Source: Bradyrhizobium sp. JYMT SZCCT0428
GTDB taxonomy: Bacteria > Pseudomonadota > Alphaproteobacteria > Rhizobiales > Xanthobacteraceae
Assembly (NCBI RefSeq): GCF_018131075.1
Contig: NZ_JAFCLS010000037.1
Location: 1-64,000 of the forward strand
Length of the DNA stretch: 64,000 bases
Direction of reading: 5' to 3'
Shown: one piece after another, positions 31,779-40,281 of the stretch
How the letters are laid out: each line of letters opens with the position of its first letter
Position numbering within the stretch: position 1 is the stretch's first letter
The notes under the pieces: model-generated
Databases searched by the model: none
Seen by the model: the letters and a program-made list of their open reading frames with translations, nothing else
What the model was told of the DNA's origin: nothing
Position numbers and translations under genes: made by a program

Positions 31779-33383
31779 CTACCCCCGGCGTGCCGCCTCG
31801 AGCGCCTGTGGCGTATCGATGTCGAGAAACGCGCTTTCGCCCTCGACCGGGACTTCAGCCACGGCCTCGGCGTGCTTGGCGATCAAATGGCGGGCGCCGA
31901 CGTCGCCATCCAGCGTCATCAATTCGCGGAAGAAACGCCGCGACCACAGCACCGGATTGCCGCGCCTTCCGTCGCTGACCGGGACGGCGATCAGATGGCC
32001 ACGATCGGGCTCGAACGCCTCGATCAACCGGTCGATCAACTTGGCATCGATCAGCGGCATGTCGCCGAGGCACACCAGCGCGCCGTCGGCATTCGCGGGC
32101 ACCGCCCCGATGCCGGCCTTGACGGAGCTTGCGAGCCCACCGGCGAAATCCGGGTTGCGGACGAATTTTACCTTGAGACCTGCCAATGCCTGCTCGACCA
32201 GATCGGCCTGATGGCCGGTGACGACGATCACCTCGGTCGCCTTCGAGGCCAGCGCGTGCTCGGTCACAGTGCGTACCAGCTTGTTGCCGTCGAGTTCGGC
32301 GAGCAGCTTGTTGGGTCCGCCCATCCGCGTCGAACGCCCGGCCGCGAGCACGATGGCGGCGACATTGCGGCTGGCTTCGGTGTCGGCAACGGTGCGCGGC
32401 TGCGGTCTTGTGACGATCTCCATCAAGAGGCCGCCGACACCCATGCCGGTGAGTTCGGCGCGCGTCACCTTCAGGCCTGCGAGCAGGCGCATCAGCACCC
32501 AGTCGAATCCGTTCTCGACCGGCGAGCGCGCGCAGCCCGGCGCGCCCAATACAGGCACGCCGCCGGCGCTGCCGATCAGCAGCAGATTGCCGGGATCGAC
32601 CGGCATGCCGAAATGCTCGATCGCGCCGCCGATCTCAGTGATCGCGGCCGGGATCACGTCGCGGCGGTCGGCAATTGCGGACGCGCCGAAAACGATCACG
32701 AGTTCGGCGCCGAGGCCGAGCAACTCCTTGATCGAGGCGGCGAGCACGGTCTCGTCATGCGGCACGCGGCGCTCGGCGATGATGGCGGCGCCCGCCGGCG
32801 CCAGCCGCTCGGCGGTGACGCGCAAGGTTTTCTCGATCACCTTCGGTGCCAGCCCCGGCAGCAGGGTCGAGACCACGCCGACACGCTTGATGGTGTAGGG
32901 CGCAATCCGCAGCGCGTTCTTGCCGGCAACGGCAACGGCAGCGTCGCGCAGTTTCGCTTCGACGCCGAACGGAATGAGTTTGACCGTCGCGATCATCTCA
33001 CCTTCGACCACCGGCTTGAAGGCGGCAAGCGTCGCAAAGGTAATGGCTTCATCGACGCCGTTGATGCGGTCGACCGCGGCGCGGTCGACGACCAGCACAC
33101 CGGCTTGCGCGGCGAACAGATTGGAGCGGCCGGTAAAGGCGCGCTCGACATTGACGCCTTCGCCCGCCACCGCCTGCGCGATGCTGGCGGCCGCGACGTC
33201 TTCGGAGACGTCGCCGTCTTCCAGCCGCACCACCACGATTTCCTTGACGCCGGCCCTGGTCAGCGCCTCGACTTCACCGGGACCAATGGTCGTGCCCTTC
33301 TTGAGCACCAGCGCGCCCTGGCGCAGCGTATGCACGGTGACGCTGCCAATCGCGTCGGCCGGATTGGCGGGGCCGAATTTCAT
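31779..33383 (-). CDS. Fusion of MoCF-type molybdopterin-binding and MobA-like NTP-transferase domains
   Basis: A 534-residue two-domain protein. Residues 1-335 contain a MoeA/MoaB-like molybdopterin-binding region (LVIVFGASAIADRRDVIPAA, then GAPGCARSP). Residues about 345-534 are a nucleotidyltransferase of the MobA/MocA type, with VLAAGRSTRMGGPNKLLAEL and LVCLGDMPLI. MocA enzymes attach CMP to the molybdenum cofactor for xanthine-oxidase family hydroxylases, so the fusion fits cofactor insertion and nucleotide transfer for the cox-type enzyme encoded upstream. Its start overlaps the XdhC gene stop by 4 bases. It is the last gene of the cluster. Confidence 0.85.
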   Translation of the reverse strand: MKFGPANPADAIGSVTVHTLRQGALVLKKGTTIGPGEVEALTRAGVKEIVVVRLEDGDVSEDVAAASIAQAVAGEGVNVERAFTGRSNLFAAQAGVLVVDRAAVDRINGVDEAITFATLAAFKPVVEGEMIATVKLIPFGVEAKLRDAAVAVAGKNALRIAPYTIKRVGVVSTLLPGLAPKVIEKTLRVTAERLAPAGAAIIAERRVPHDETVLAASIKELLGLGAELVIVFGASAIADRRDVIPAAITEIGGAIEHFGMPVDPGNLLLIGSAGGVPVLGAPGCARSPVENGFDWVLMRLLAGLKVTRAELTGMGVGGLLMEIVTRPQPRTVADTEASRNVAAIVLAAGRSTRMGGPNKLLAELDGNKLVRTVTEHALASKATEVIVVTGHQADLVEQALAGLKVKFVRNPDFAGGLASSVKAGIGAVPANADGALVCLGDMPLIDAKLIDRLIEAFEPDRGHLIAVPVSDGRRGNPVLWSRRFFRELMTLDGDVGARHLIAKHAEAVAEVPVEGESAFLDIDTPQALEAARRG

Positions 33384-34084
33384 GCCGCCTGCTCTTTCAC
33401 GTTTTCCTTCGGCAGCCGCAGCTCGGCGGTGATCTCGGCCATGATCGAGACCGCGATCTCCGACGGCGACACCGCGCCGATGTTGAGGCCGATCGGCGCG
33501 TGAATGCGCGCGATGTCGGCGTCCGATGCGCCCTGCGCCTTTAGCCGCTCGGCACGCTTGGCATGGGTCTTTCGCGAGCCCAGCGCGCCGATATAGAAGC
33601 AGTCGCGCGCAAAGGCATGCAGCAGCGCCGGATCGTCGATCTTGGGATCGTGCGTGACCGCGACGAACGCCGTGTAATGATCGACATTGAGCGGCGGCAG
33701 CGCGACGTCAGGCCATTCCGCGATCAGCGGCACATCCGGAAACCGCTCGGGACTCGCGAACGCCGTGCGCGGATCCACCACCGTCACATCGTAATCCAGC
33801 GAGCGCGCCAGCGGCGCCAGCGCCTGGCTGATATGGACAGCGCCGACGATGACGAGTCTGGCGGTCGGCGCGTAGACGTTGAGGAACAGCTTCTTGCCGG
33901 CGGCCTCGATCATGCCGCTCTTTCCCATGCGCAACTGCTTTGAAAGCTCAACCCGCAGGGGATCGGTCGCGATGTCTTTTGCCTTGACGAGGCGCTGGTC
34001 GCCATTGGCGGTATCGGTGATCACGATCACCGGCCGCCGCGCGGCGCGCTCGATGTTCACTTCGGAAAGAGTTTGTAGCTTCAC
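33380..34084 (-). CDS. XdhC-type protein, Rossmann domain part
   Basis: A 234-residue protein whose C-terminal two thirds is an XdhC Rossmann domain: LVIVGAVHISQALAPLARSLDYDVTVVDPR, split at about residue 76-105, and the C-terminal IHAPIGLNIGAVSPSEIAVSI. XdhC proteins bind molybdenum cofactor, protect its sulfurated form and hand it to xanthine-dehydrogenase family enzymes. The usual GxGHIG loop reads GAVHIS here. In other organisms this domain is fused to the XdhC/CoxI N-terminal domain, which here is the separate gene upstream, overlapping by 4 bases. Confidence 0.88.
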   Translation of the reverse strand: MKLQTLSEVNIERAARRPVIVITDTANGDQRLVKAKDIATDPLRVELSKQLRMGKSGMIEAAGKKLFLNVYAPTARLVIVGAVHISQALAPLARSLDYDVTVVDPRTAFASPERFPDVPLIAEWPDVALPPLNVDHYTAFVAVTHDPKIDDPALLHAFARDCFYIGALGSRKTHAKRAERLKAQGASDADIARIHAPIGLNIGAVSPSEIAVSIMAEITAELRLPKENVKEQAA

Positions 34085-34410
34085 GACTGGGCTACCTTCT
34101 CGACGAAGACGCGGATGGTGCCGCCGCAGCTTAGACCAACATTCCAGGCGGTCTCGTCGGCCACGCCGAATTCCAGCATCTTGGGCTGGCCGCTCGCGAT
34201 CACGTCGAGCGCCTCGGTGACGACGGCGCCTTCGACGCAGCCGCCGGACACCGACCCTAAGAACGTGCCGTCGTCATTGATGACCAGGCTGGAGCCGGCC
34301 GGGCGCGGCGCCGAACCCCAGGTTTCGACCACGGTCGCCAATGCAACCCCATGACCGGCCTTTTGCCAGGCCTCGGCGGCCTGCAGGATGTCTTCGTCGC
34401 GATTGAGCAT
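34081..34410 (-). CDS. XdhC/CoxI N-terminal domain protein
   Basis: A 109-residue protein that is just the XdhC/CoxI family N-terminal domain: VALATVVETWGSAPRPAGS, DGTFLGSVSGGCVEGAV (the cysteine is conserved) and GLSCGGTIRVFVE at the end. It probably works with the Rossmann partner encoded by the next gene; the two form a split XdhC. It follows coxE with a 13-bp gap. Confidence 0.9.
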   Translation of the reverse strand: MLNRDEDILQAAEAWQKAGHGVALATVVETWGSAPRPAGSSLVINDDGTFLGSVSGGCVEGAVVTEALDVIASGQPKMLEFGVADETAWNVGLSCGGTIRVFVEKVAQS

Positions 34411-34423
34411 AGCGGGCCTCTTT

Positions 34424-35629
34424 TCAAGCTGCCGATCGGATCACGCTGCGATGATGGGGCGGAGGCGGCGCCGAAAGCGCCGCAATCAGCCCTTCCATTG
34501 AACTCAAATTATGCACCGGGCGGAATTCGTCAACGTGCGGCAGCATCATTTTGATGCCCTGTGCCTTGGCCTCGAAGCCGCCATAGCGCAATAGCGGGTT
34601 GAGCCAGATCAGGCGGCGGCAGGACCTATGCAGCCGGTCCATCTCGAATGCCAGTTTGTCGTCGGCCTCGCGCTCCAGCCCGTCCGAGATCAAGAGCACG
34701 ATGGCGCCCTGCCCGAGCACGCGGCGGCCCCATAATTTGTTGAACGAGTGCAGCGAGGTGGCGATCCTTGTGCCGCCGGCCCAGTCCTCAACCGAGGACG
34801 AACAGCGCGCCAGCGCCTCGTCGGGATCGCGCGCCCGCAACGAGCGCGTCACGTTGGTCAGGCGGGTGCCGAACAGGAACACCGAGACGCGTTTGCGGGC
34901 GTCGGTGATGGCATGGAGGAAATGCAGGAACAGGCGGGTGTATTCGCTCATCGACCCGGAGATATCGAGCAGCGCCACGATCGGCGCCGGCTTGTCGATC
35001 CGCCCCAGCTTTCGGATGTCGATGATCTCGCCGCCGGTGCGCAAGGACGCGCGCAGCGTCCGGCGCATGTCGAGCTTGAGTCCGCGCGCGTCCGGCTGGT
35101 AGCGGCGGGTGCGCAACTCGGCTTGCGGCAATCGCATGTCCGCAATCGCGCGCGTCACTTCGGCGATCTCGGCCGCGCTCATCTGCGCAAAATCCTTCTT
35201 CTGCAAAATCTCCTTGTCGGAGACGGACAGCCGCAGTTCCTGCTCCTGGGCCTGCGGGGCCTCCTCGCGCATCGAGGGTTGCGCCAACGCCTCCTGCACA
35301 CGCCGCGAGGCCGGCGGCGGTTTTTTCTTGGCATGGTCCGGCAGCGGCACCGAATCCAGCATCGACTTCCACTCTTCGGCGGCGCGGAAGAACAGGTCGA
35401 AGGCCTGCTTGAAAATCAGCGCATGTTCATGGCGCTTGACGAAGATCGCTTCCAGCGTGGCGTAGACATCGGCGCGGTTGCCGATCTCGATCACCTGCAG
35501 CGCGTTGAGCGCATCGATGACCGCGCCCGGCCCGACCGGAATCCCCGCAGCGCGCAGCGCGCGGGCAAAGCCGATGACGTTGTCGGCCATTTGGCCCGTC
35601 GGGGGCGTGAGGTGGTTGATGGCGGCCAT
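34424..35629 (-). CDS. coxE: CoxE-like von Willebrand factor A protein
   Basis: A 401-residue cytosolic protein with a C-terminal VWA domain. The MIDAS metal site is visible in ALLDISGSMSEYT (about residue 219-231). The N-terminal region carries a charged helical segment rich in lysine and glutamine. CoxE acts with the AAA+ ATPase CoxD in maturing the copper/molybdenum active site of CO dehydrogenase-type enzymes. The ATPase gene lies upstream, separated by a short palindromic repeat. Confidence 0.9.
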   Translation of the reverse strand: MAAINHLTPPTGQMADNVIGFARALRAAGIPVGPGAVIDALNALQVIEIGNRADVYATLEAIFVKRHEHALIFKQAFDLFFRAAEEWKSMLDSVPLPDHAKKKPPPASRRVQEALAQPSMREEAPQAQEQELRLSVSDKEILQKKDFAQMSAAEIAEVTRAIADMRLPQAELRTRRYQPDARGLKLDMRRTLRASLRTGGEIIDIRKLGRIDKPAPIVALLDISGSMSEYTRLFLHFLHAITDARKRVSVFLFGTRLTNVTRSLRARDPDEALARCSSSVEDWAGGTRIATSLHSFNKLWGRRVLGQGAIVLLISDGLEREADDKLAFEMDRLHRSCRRLIWLNPLLRYGGFEAKAQGIKMMLPHVDEFRPVHNLSSMEGLIAALSAPPPPHHRSVIRSAA

Positions 35630-35646
35630 TGGACAACTCTACTTTC

Positions 35647-35687
35647 GTCATTCCGGGGCGATGCGTCAGCATCGAACCCGGAATGAC
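35647..35687. repeat. Interspersed palindromic repeat, family A, copy 4
   Basis: A minimal copy, GTCATTCCGGGGCGATG...CATCGAACCCGGAATGAC, inserted in the 60-bp gap between coxD and coxE. Its presence inside an operon suggests that it is tolerated in a transcript as a simple hairpin. Confidence 0.75.
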
Positions 35688-35689
35688 GA

Positions 35690-36598
35690 TCAGGTATCGC
35701 TCGTCGCTTCCTTCAAAACCTTCTGCAGCGTGTCGCCCCGCATCCGCGCGATGTCGTCCTGGTATTTCAGGAGCGCGCCCAGCGTGTCGCCGACGACTTG
35801 CGGCGTCAGCGAGCGGGCGTCGAGTTCGGTCAGCGCGGTGGCCCAGTCGATGGTCTCGGCTACCCCGGGCGACTTGTAGAAATCCTGATCGCGCAGCGCC
35901 TGCACGAAGCGCACCACCTGCTGCGACAGTTTCGCGGAAATATCCGGCACGCGCGATTTGACGATCGCAAGCTCGCGCTCGGCATTGGGATAGTCGACCC
36001 AGTGATAGAGGCAGCGGCGCTTCAGCGCGTCGTGGATTTCGCGGGTGCGGTTCGAGGTGATGATGACGATTGGCGATTGCGGCGCCTTCACGGTGCCGAA
36101 TTCCGGGATCGTCACCTGGAAGTCCGAGAGGATTTCCAGAAGATACGCCTCGAAGGCTTCGTCGGCGCGGTCGAGTTCGTCAATCAGCAGCACGGGCGCG
36201 CCGGCCACATCGGGCTCCAGCGCCTGCAGCAGCGGCCGCTTGATCAGGAAACGCTCGGCGAAAATATCGCTGGAAAGCTGGTCGCGGTCGGTGTCGCCGC
36301 CGGCTTCCGCCAGCCGGATCGCGATCATCTGCGCGGCGCTATTCCACTCGTAGACCGCGGAGGCGACGTCGAGGCCTTCGTAGCACTGCAGACGGATCAG
36401 CTTGCGGCCAAGGGCGGCCGACAGCACTTTTGCGATTTCGGTCTTGCCGACGCCGGCCTCGCCTTCGAGGAACAGCGGCCGTCCCATCCGCAGCGACAGG
36501 TAGGTCACCGTCGCCAGCGATCGCTCGGCGAGGTAGCCGCGCGAGGTCAGCAATTCCTGCATCGCATCGACGGATTTCGGTAGCGCCGATGCACTCAT
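35690..36598 (-). CDS. coxD: CoxD-like MoxR-family AAA+ ATPase
   Basis: A 302-residue ATPase of the MoxR group. It shows Walker A GEAGVGKTEIAK, Walker B VLLIDELDRADEAFEAYLLE, sensor 1 IVITSNRTREI, and the C-terminal helical lid. In CO oxidisers CoxD and CoxE form a chaperone pair for the active-site metal cluster. It lies between coxM and coxE in the standard order. Confidence 0.92.
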   Translation of the reverse strand: MSASALPKSVDAMQELLTSRGYLAERSLATVTYLSLRMGRPLFLEGEAGVGKTEIAKVLSAALGRKLIRLQCYEGLDVASAVYEWNSAAQMIAIRLAEAGGDTDRDQLSSDIFAERFLIKRPLLQALEPDVAGAPVLLIDELDRADEAFEAYLLEILSDFQVTIPEFGTVKAPQSPIVIITSNRTREIHDALKRRCLYHWVDYPNAERELAIVKSRVPDISAKLSQQVVRFVQALRDQDFYKSPGVAETIDWATALTELDARSLTPQVVGDTLGALLKYQDDIARMRGDTLQKVLKEATSDT

Positions 36599-36635
36599 GA
36601 CAAAGCCAATCTTGCTGAGCCGGGAAACGGCAAAC

Positions 36636-37439
36636 TTACTTCGCCGTCGCGGCTTCGACGGCGCGGCGCGTCAGCACCCCGATCAGATGCGCGCGATATT
36701 CGGCGCTGCCGTGCAGGTCGCTGTTCAGCCCTTCGGCCGGAACGGAAACGCCGTCGAGCACCTTGTGCGAGAAGCGCTTCTTCAACGCCTCTTCGAACGG
36801 TTCGGCGCGGAACACGCCGTCCGAACCGGCGCCGGTGACCGCGACGCGGACATCCGACGGACGCTTGGCGACGAACACGCCCACCAGCGCGTAGCGCGAG
36901 GCCTGGTTGCGGAATTTGATATAGGCCGCCTTCTTCGGCACCGGGAACATCACCTTGGTGATGATCTCGTCGCTTTCGAGCGCCGTCGTGAACAGGCCCT
37001 GGAAGAATTCTTCGGCCTTGAGGCGGCGCTTGTTGGTGACGATGGTGGCCCCGAGCGCCAGCACCGCGGCGGGATAATCCGCGGTCGGATCATTGTTGGC
37101 GAGCGAGCCGCCGATGGTACCTTTGTGGCGCACCGCGGGATCGCCGATCATGCCGGCGAGTTCGGCCAGCGCCGGAATCGCTTCGCCGACGACAGCCGAG
37201 GTCGCGACCGCGGCGTGCTTGGCGGTGGCTCCGATCACCAGCGAACGGCCCTTCATCTCGATGCCGTCGAGGCCTTCGATATGGGAGAGATCGACCAGAT
37301 GCGGCGGGCTGGCGAGCCGCTGCTTCATGACCGGCACCAGCGTGTGGCCGCCGGCGATCACCTTGGCGTCCTCGTTCTTCACCAGGAGATTGGCGGCCTG
37401 ACGCACGGTCGCGGGGCGATGATATTTGAATTCGTACAT
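36636..37439 (-). CDS. coxM: Medium (FAD) subunit of a molybdenum hydroxylase, CoxM-like
   Basis: A 267-residue flavin-binding subunit of the xanthine oxidase/CO dehydrogenase family. It starts YEFKYHRPATVRQAANLL, has the FAD-binding AGGHTLVPVMKQR (about 30-42) and TIGGSLANNDPTADYPAAVLAL (about 107-128), and a C-terminal CO_deh_flav_C domain. It would pass electrons from the iron-sulfur subunit to an acceptor. An AGGAAG site precedes the ATG. The catalytic large subunit that should partner it is missing from the cluster. Confidence 0.92.
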   Translation of the reverse strand: MYEFKYHRPATVRQAANLLVKNEDAKVIAGGHTLVPVMKQRLASPPHLVDLSHIEGLDGIEMKGRSLVIGATAKHAAVATSAVVGEAIPALAELAGMIGDPAVRHKGTIGGSLANNDPTADYPAAVLALGATIVTNKRRLKAEEFFQGLFTTALESDEIITKVMFPVPKKAAYIKFRNQASRYALVGVFVAKRPSDVRVAVTGAGSDGVFRAEPFEEALKKRFSHKVLDGVSVPAEGLNSDLHGSAEYRAHLIGVLTRRAVEAATAK

Positions 37440-37490
37440 GAGAACTTCCTGATCGCGGTCGCGATGAATTCGATGATGCGAGGCGGACTT

Positions 37491-37522
37491 TAAGCCAGGT
37501 CGGATTTAAGCTAGGTCGGATT
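37491..37522. repeat. 16-bp tandem duplication over the coxS stop codon
   Basis: TAAGCCAGGTCGGATT (37491-37506) and TAAGCTAGGTCGGATT (37507-37522) are adjacent and differ at one base. Read on the minus strand, each copy encodes the same C-terminal codons KSDLA plus stop, so the end of coxS is present twice. Confidence 0.85.
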
Positions 37523-37991
37523 TGGCCATCGCCTTGGCGCCGGCGGCGATCGAGGTCACGATGTTCTGATAGCCGGTGCAGCGGCACAGATTGCCTTCGA
37601 GCTCTTCGCGAATGACGTGGTCCGAAAGGTCGTTGCCCTTGCGGTGCACCAAGTCGACCGCCGTCATGATCATGCCGGGGGTGCAGAAGCCGCATTGCAG
37701 GCCGTGGTGCTCACGGAACGCTTCCTGCATCGGATGCAGCGGCGCGCCGTCGGCGGCCAGGCCCTCGATGGTCCGCACTTCATGGCCGTCGGCCATGACC
37801 GCCAGCGTGGTGCAGGATTTGACCGCCTTGCCGTCGAGATGGACGACGCAGGCGCCGCACTGCGAGGTATCGCAGCCGACATGGGTGCCCGTCAGCCGCA
37901 GGTTTTCGCGGAGAAACTGGACCAGGAGGGTACGGGAGTCGACATTGGCGTTTACGGGATTGCCGTTCACGATCAGGGAAATCTTGGCCAT
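37506..37991 (-). CDS. coxS: Small [2Fe-2S] subunit of a molybdenum hydroxylase, CoxS-like
   Basis: A 161-residue iron-sulfur protein with two [2Fe-2S] clusters. The plant-type ferredoxin cluster is GCDTSQCGACVVHLDG (about 41-56) plus a following cysteine. The second, in the helical C-terminal domain, is CGFCTPGM (about 101-108) and CRCTGYQN. It links the molybdenum centre to the FAD subunit. I start at the ATG at 37991, preceded by AAGAGAG; the longer open frame is not coding. The adjacent gene downstream is coxM rather than a large subunit. Confidence 0.93.
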   Translation of the reverse strand: MAKISLIVNGNPVNANVDSRTLLVQFLRENLRLTGTHVGCDTSQCGACVVHLDGKAVKSCTTLAVMADGHEVRTIEGLAADGAPLHPMQEAFREHHGLQCGFCTPGMIMTAVDLVHRKGNDLSDHVIREELEGNLCRCTGYQNIVTSIAAGAKAMAKSDLA

Positions 37992-38211
37992 CAGCACTCT
38001 CTTGAGCTGCACTGCCGCATATCGGCTGTGCAGGCGTTTAAAATCGTTCCAAGGCCATATTATGGGCCATCCCGGCAATGAGCAACCTTGGCAGTCACTC
38101 ACTTCCGGCATGGCCAGATGCGGCTTAGCGGGACTCTTGACGGGATATTCGGGCTGGACTTGAGGCGGGAATCTTGGGCGGGCCCAAGAGGCAGCCAGCC
38201 TCAACCCTGGA

Positions 38212-38658
38212 TCAGCCCTGCACCGCCTTGGCGAAATTGGCGAAGAACTCGTCGGCCAGTTTCTTGGCCGAGCCGTTGATCAGGCGCTGTCCGAGCTGGG
38301 CCAACTTGCCGCCGATCTGGGCCTCGACATTATAGGTGAGCAAGGTGCCGCCATCCTTTTCGGCCAGCGCCACCGTGGCGCCGCCCTTGGCGAAACCGGC
38401 AACGCCGCCCTCGCCTTCGCCCGAGATCTTGTAGCCGTTGGGCGGGTCGAGATCGCTCAGCGTGACCTTGCCCTTGAAGCGGGCGGAGACCGGGCCGACC
38501 TTCATTTTGGCGGTGGCGCGGAAGCCGTTGTCCTCGGTCTTCTCAAGCTCCTCGCAGCCGGGGATGCAGACCTTCAGCACCTCCGGATCGTTCAATTTGG
38601 CCCACACGGCCTCGCGCGGCGCCGCAAGCTGGACTTCGCCGTTCATCGTCATGGCCAT
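38212..38658 (-). CDS. coxG: CoxG-like SRPBCC protein
   Basis: A 148-residue protein of the START/SRPBCC superfamily, COG3427 (CO dehydrogenase subunit G) type. The family blocks are MNGEVQLAAPREAVWAKLND near the N-terminus, ADEFFANFAKAVQG at the C-terminus and GGKLAQLGQRLI. In carboxydotrophs CoxG is thought to recruit the hydroxylase to the membrane. A GGAGG site fixes the start. It is the first gene of the cluster and diverges from pcaB; 220 bp without a gene separate it from coxS. Confidence 0.9.
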   Translation of the reverse strand: MAMTMNGEVQLAAPREAVWAKLNDPEVLKVCIPGCEELEKTEDNGFRATAKMKVGPVSARFKGKVTLSDLDPPNGYKISGEGEGGVAGFAKGGATVALAEKDGGTLLTYNVEAQIGGKLAQLGQRLINGSAKKLADEFFANFAKAVQG

Positions 38659-38847
38659 GGTGGTGCCTCCTGTAACGCTTCAAAACTGTTCTTCCAAGTA
38701 ATGCACGGCCGCGCATAAGGAAAGGCCGCCCTGGGACGACGAGCGATGCATATTCGCAAAGCCAGCAGGGATCGCCGCAATGCCGCAAATTTTGGCTCCC
38801 GGTGTTGTGACCCGGATACGGCCGGATAATCCGGGGCATTGGCAGAG

Positions 38848-38892
38848 CCAACCCGGTTGGTGTGACCAACCCGGTTGGCAACGCCAACTTGG
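38848..38892. promoter_or_regulatory. Three 18-bp-spaced repeats upstream of pcaB
   Basis: CCAACCCGGTTGG occurs at 38848-38860 and 38866-38878, and a shorter CCAACTTGG at 38884-38892; the starts are exactly 18 bp apart. Each long copy is itself a palindrome. The array lies in the divergent coxG/pcaB region and ends about 20 bp before the pcaB start codon. It may be a cooperative operator or a local tandem duplication. Confidence 0.55.
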
Positions 38893-38911
38893 AATGGTTA
38901 GGTCCGCACCG

Positions 38912-40264
38912 ATGAGCACGTCCCTGTCCCCGCTGCTTGCCCCGATGCTGTCGAGCGCCGCGATGCGCGCGGTGTGCGACGATGCCGCATGCCTGCAGAA
39001 CATGCTGGATTTCGAGGCCGCGCTGGCCCGTGCGGAAGCAGCGACAGGCGTCATTCCCGGCAGCGCGGCGGGCCCGATCGCCAGCGCCTGCAAAGCCGAA
39101 TCATTCGACCTCGCCGCACTGGCCGAGGCCGCGACGCGGTCGGGCAACCTCGCAATCCCGCTGGTCAAGGCGCTGACGGCTGATGTGGCAAAGCTGGATG
39201 CCGATGCTGCGCGCTACGTGCATTGGGGCGCGACCAGCCAGGACGTGATCGATACCGGCGCCATGCTCGGCCTGCGCGCCGGCATCGATGCGCTGCTTGA
39301 CGACACCGCCCGCGCCATCGCGGGCTTTGCCAAACTGGCGCGCCAGCACCGCAACACCGCGGTGGTCGGCCGCACCTGGCTGCAGCATGCGCTGCCGATG
39401 CCGTTCGGGCTCAAGCTTGCCGAATATGCCGCAGCCCTGCACCGCTCGCAGGCTCGGCTGCGGCGGCTGCGCAGCGAGACGCTGGCGCTGCAGTTCGGCG
39501 GCGCCGCCGGCACGCTCGCCGCGCTCGGCGACAAGGGATTGCTGGTCGCCGAAAAGCTGGCGCAGGAGCTGAAACTGCCGCTGCCCGAGGCGCCCTGGCA
39601 CACCCACCGCGACCGCATCGCGGAGGCCGCATCCGTGCTCGCCATTCTCGCCGGCAGCTGCGGCAAAATCGCCCGCGATGTCTCGTTGATGATGCAGACC
39701 GACGTCGGCGAAGCCTTTGAGCCGTCAGGCGAAGGCCGCGGCGGCTCCTCCACCATGCCGCACAAGCGCAACCCCGTGGCGGCCGCGACCGCGCTCGCCG
39801 CCGCCACCATGGCGCCCAATCTCGCGGCGACGGTTTTTGCCGCCCAGGTGCAGGACCATGAACGCAGCGCCGGTCCCTGGCATGCGGAATGGCCGACCCT
39901 GCCGACCTTGTTACTGGTTACTTCCGGGGCGCTTGCCGCCATCGTCGATATCGCCGAGGGACTGGAAGTCGATGTGGCGCGGATGCGCGCCAATCTCGAC
40001 GCCACCGATGGGCTGATCATGGCGGAAGCGGTGACGTTCGCGCTGGCTGAGAAGATCGGCAAGAGCGACGCGCATCATCTGATCGAGGCGGCCAGCAAGA
40101 AAGCGGTCGCCGGCAAGCAACATCTGCGCGACGTGCTGACGTCGGATGCAAGAATCACCGCGCAGCTCAGCGCCGGGACGATCGCAAAACTGTTCGAGCC
40201 AATGGCCTATCAGGGCGCCTCGCAAGCCCTGATCGACCGCCTGCTCGCTTCACTGGACACGTAA
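38912..40264 (+). CDS. pcaB: 3-carboxy-cis,cis-muconate cycloisomerase
   Basis: A 450-residue enzyme of the fumarase/aspartase superfamily that lactonises 3-carboxymuconate in the protocatechuate branch of the beta-ketoadipate pathway. The superfamily signature GGSSTMPHKRNPVAA is near residue 275, and YVHWGATSQDVIDTG (about 108) is characteristic of PcaB. It starts the plus-strand pcaB-pcaD-pcaC group. A second in-frame ATG lies 18 bases upstream without a better ribosome site. Confidence 0.93.
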   Translation: MSTSLSPLLAPMLSSAAMRAVCDDAACLQNMLDFEAALARAEAATGVIPGSAAGPIASACKAESFDLAALAEAATRSGNLAIPLVKALTADVAKLDADAARYVHWGATSQDVIDTGAMLGLRAGIDALLDDTARAIAGFAKLARQHRNTAVVGRTWLQHALPMPFGLKLAEYAAALHRSQARLRRLRSETLALQFGGAAGTLAALGDKGLLVAEKLAQELKLPLPEAPWHTHRDRIAEAASVLAILAGSCGKIARDVSLMMQTDVGEAFEPSGEGRGGSSTMPHKRNPVAAATALAAATMAPNLAATVFAAQVQDHERSAGPWHAEWPTLPTLLLVTSGALAAIVDIAEGLEVDVARMRANLDATDGLIMAEAVTFALAEKIGKSDAHHLIEAASKKAVAGKQHLRDVLTSDARITAQLSAGTIAKLFEPMAYQGASQALIDRLLASLDT

Positions 40265-40281
40265 GAGACCGGAGAAATTCC

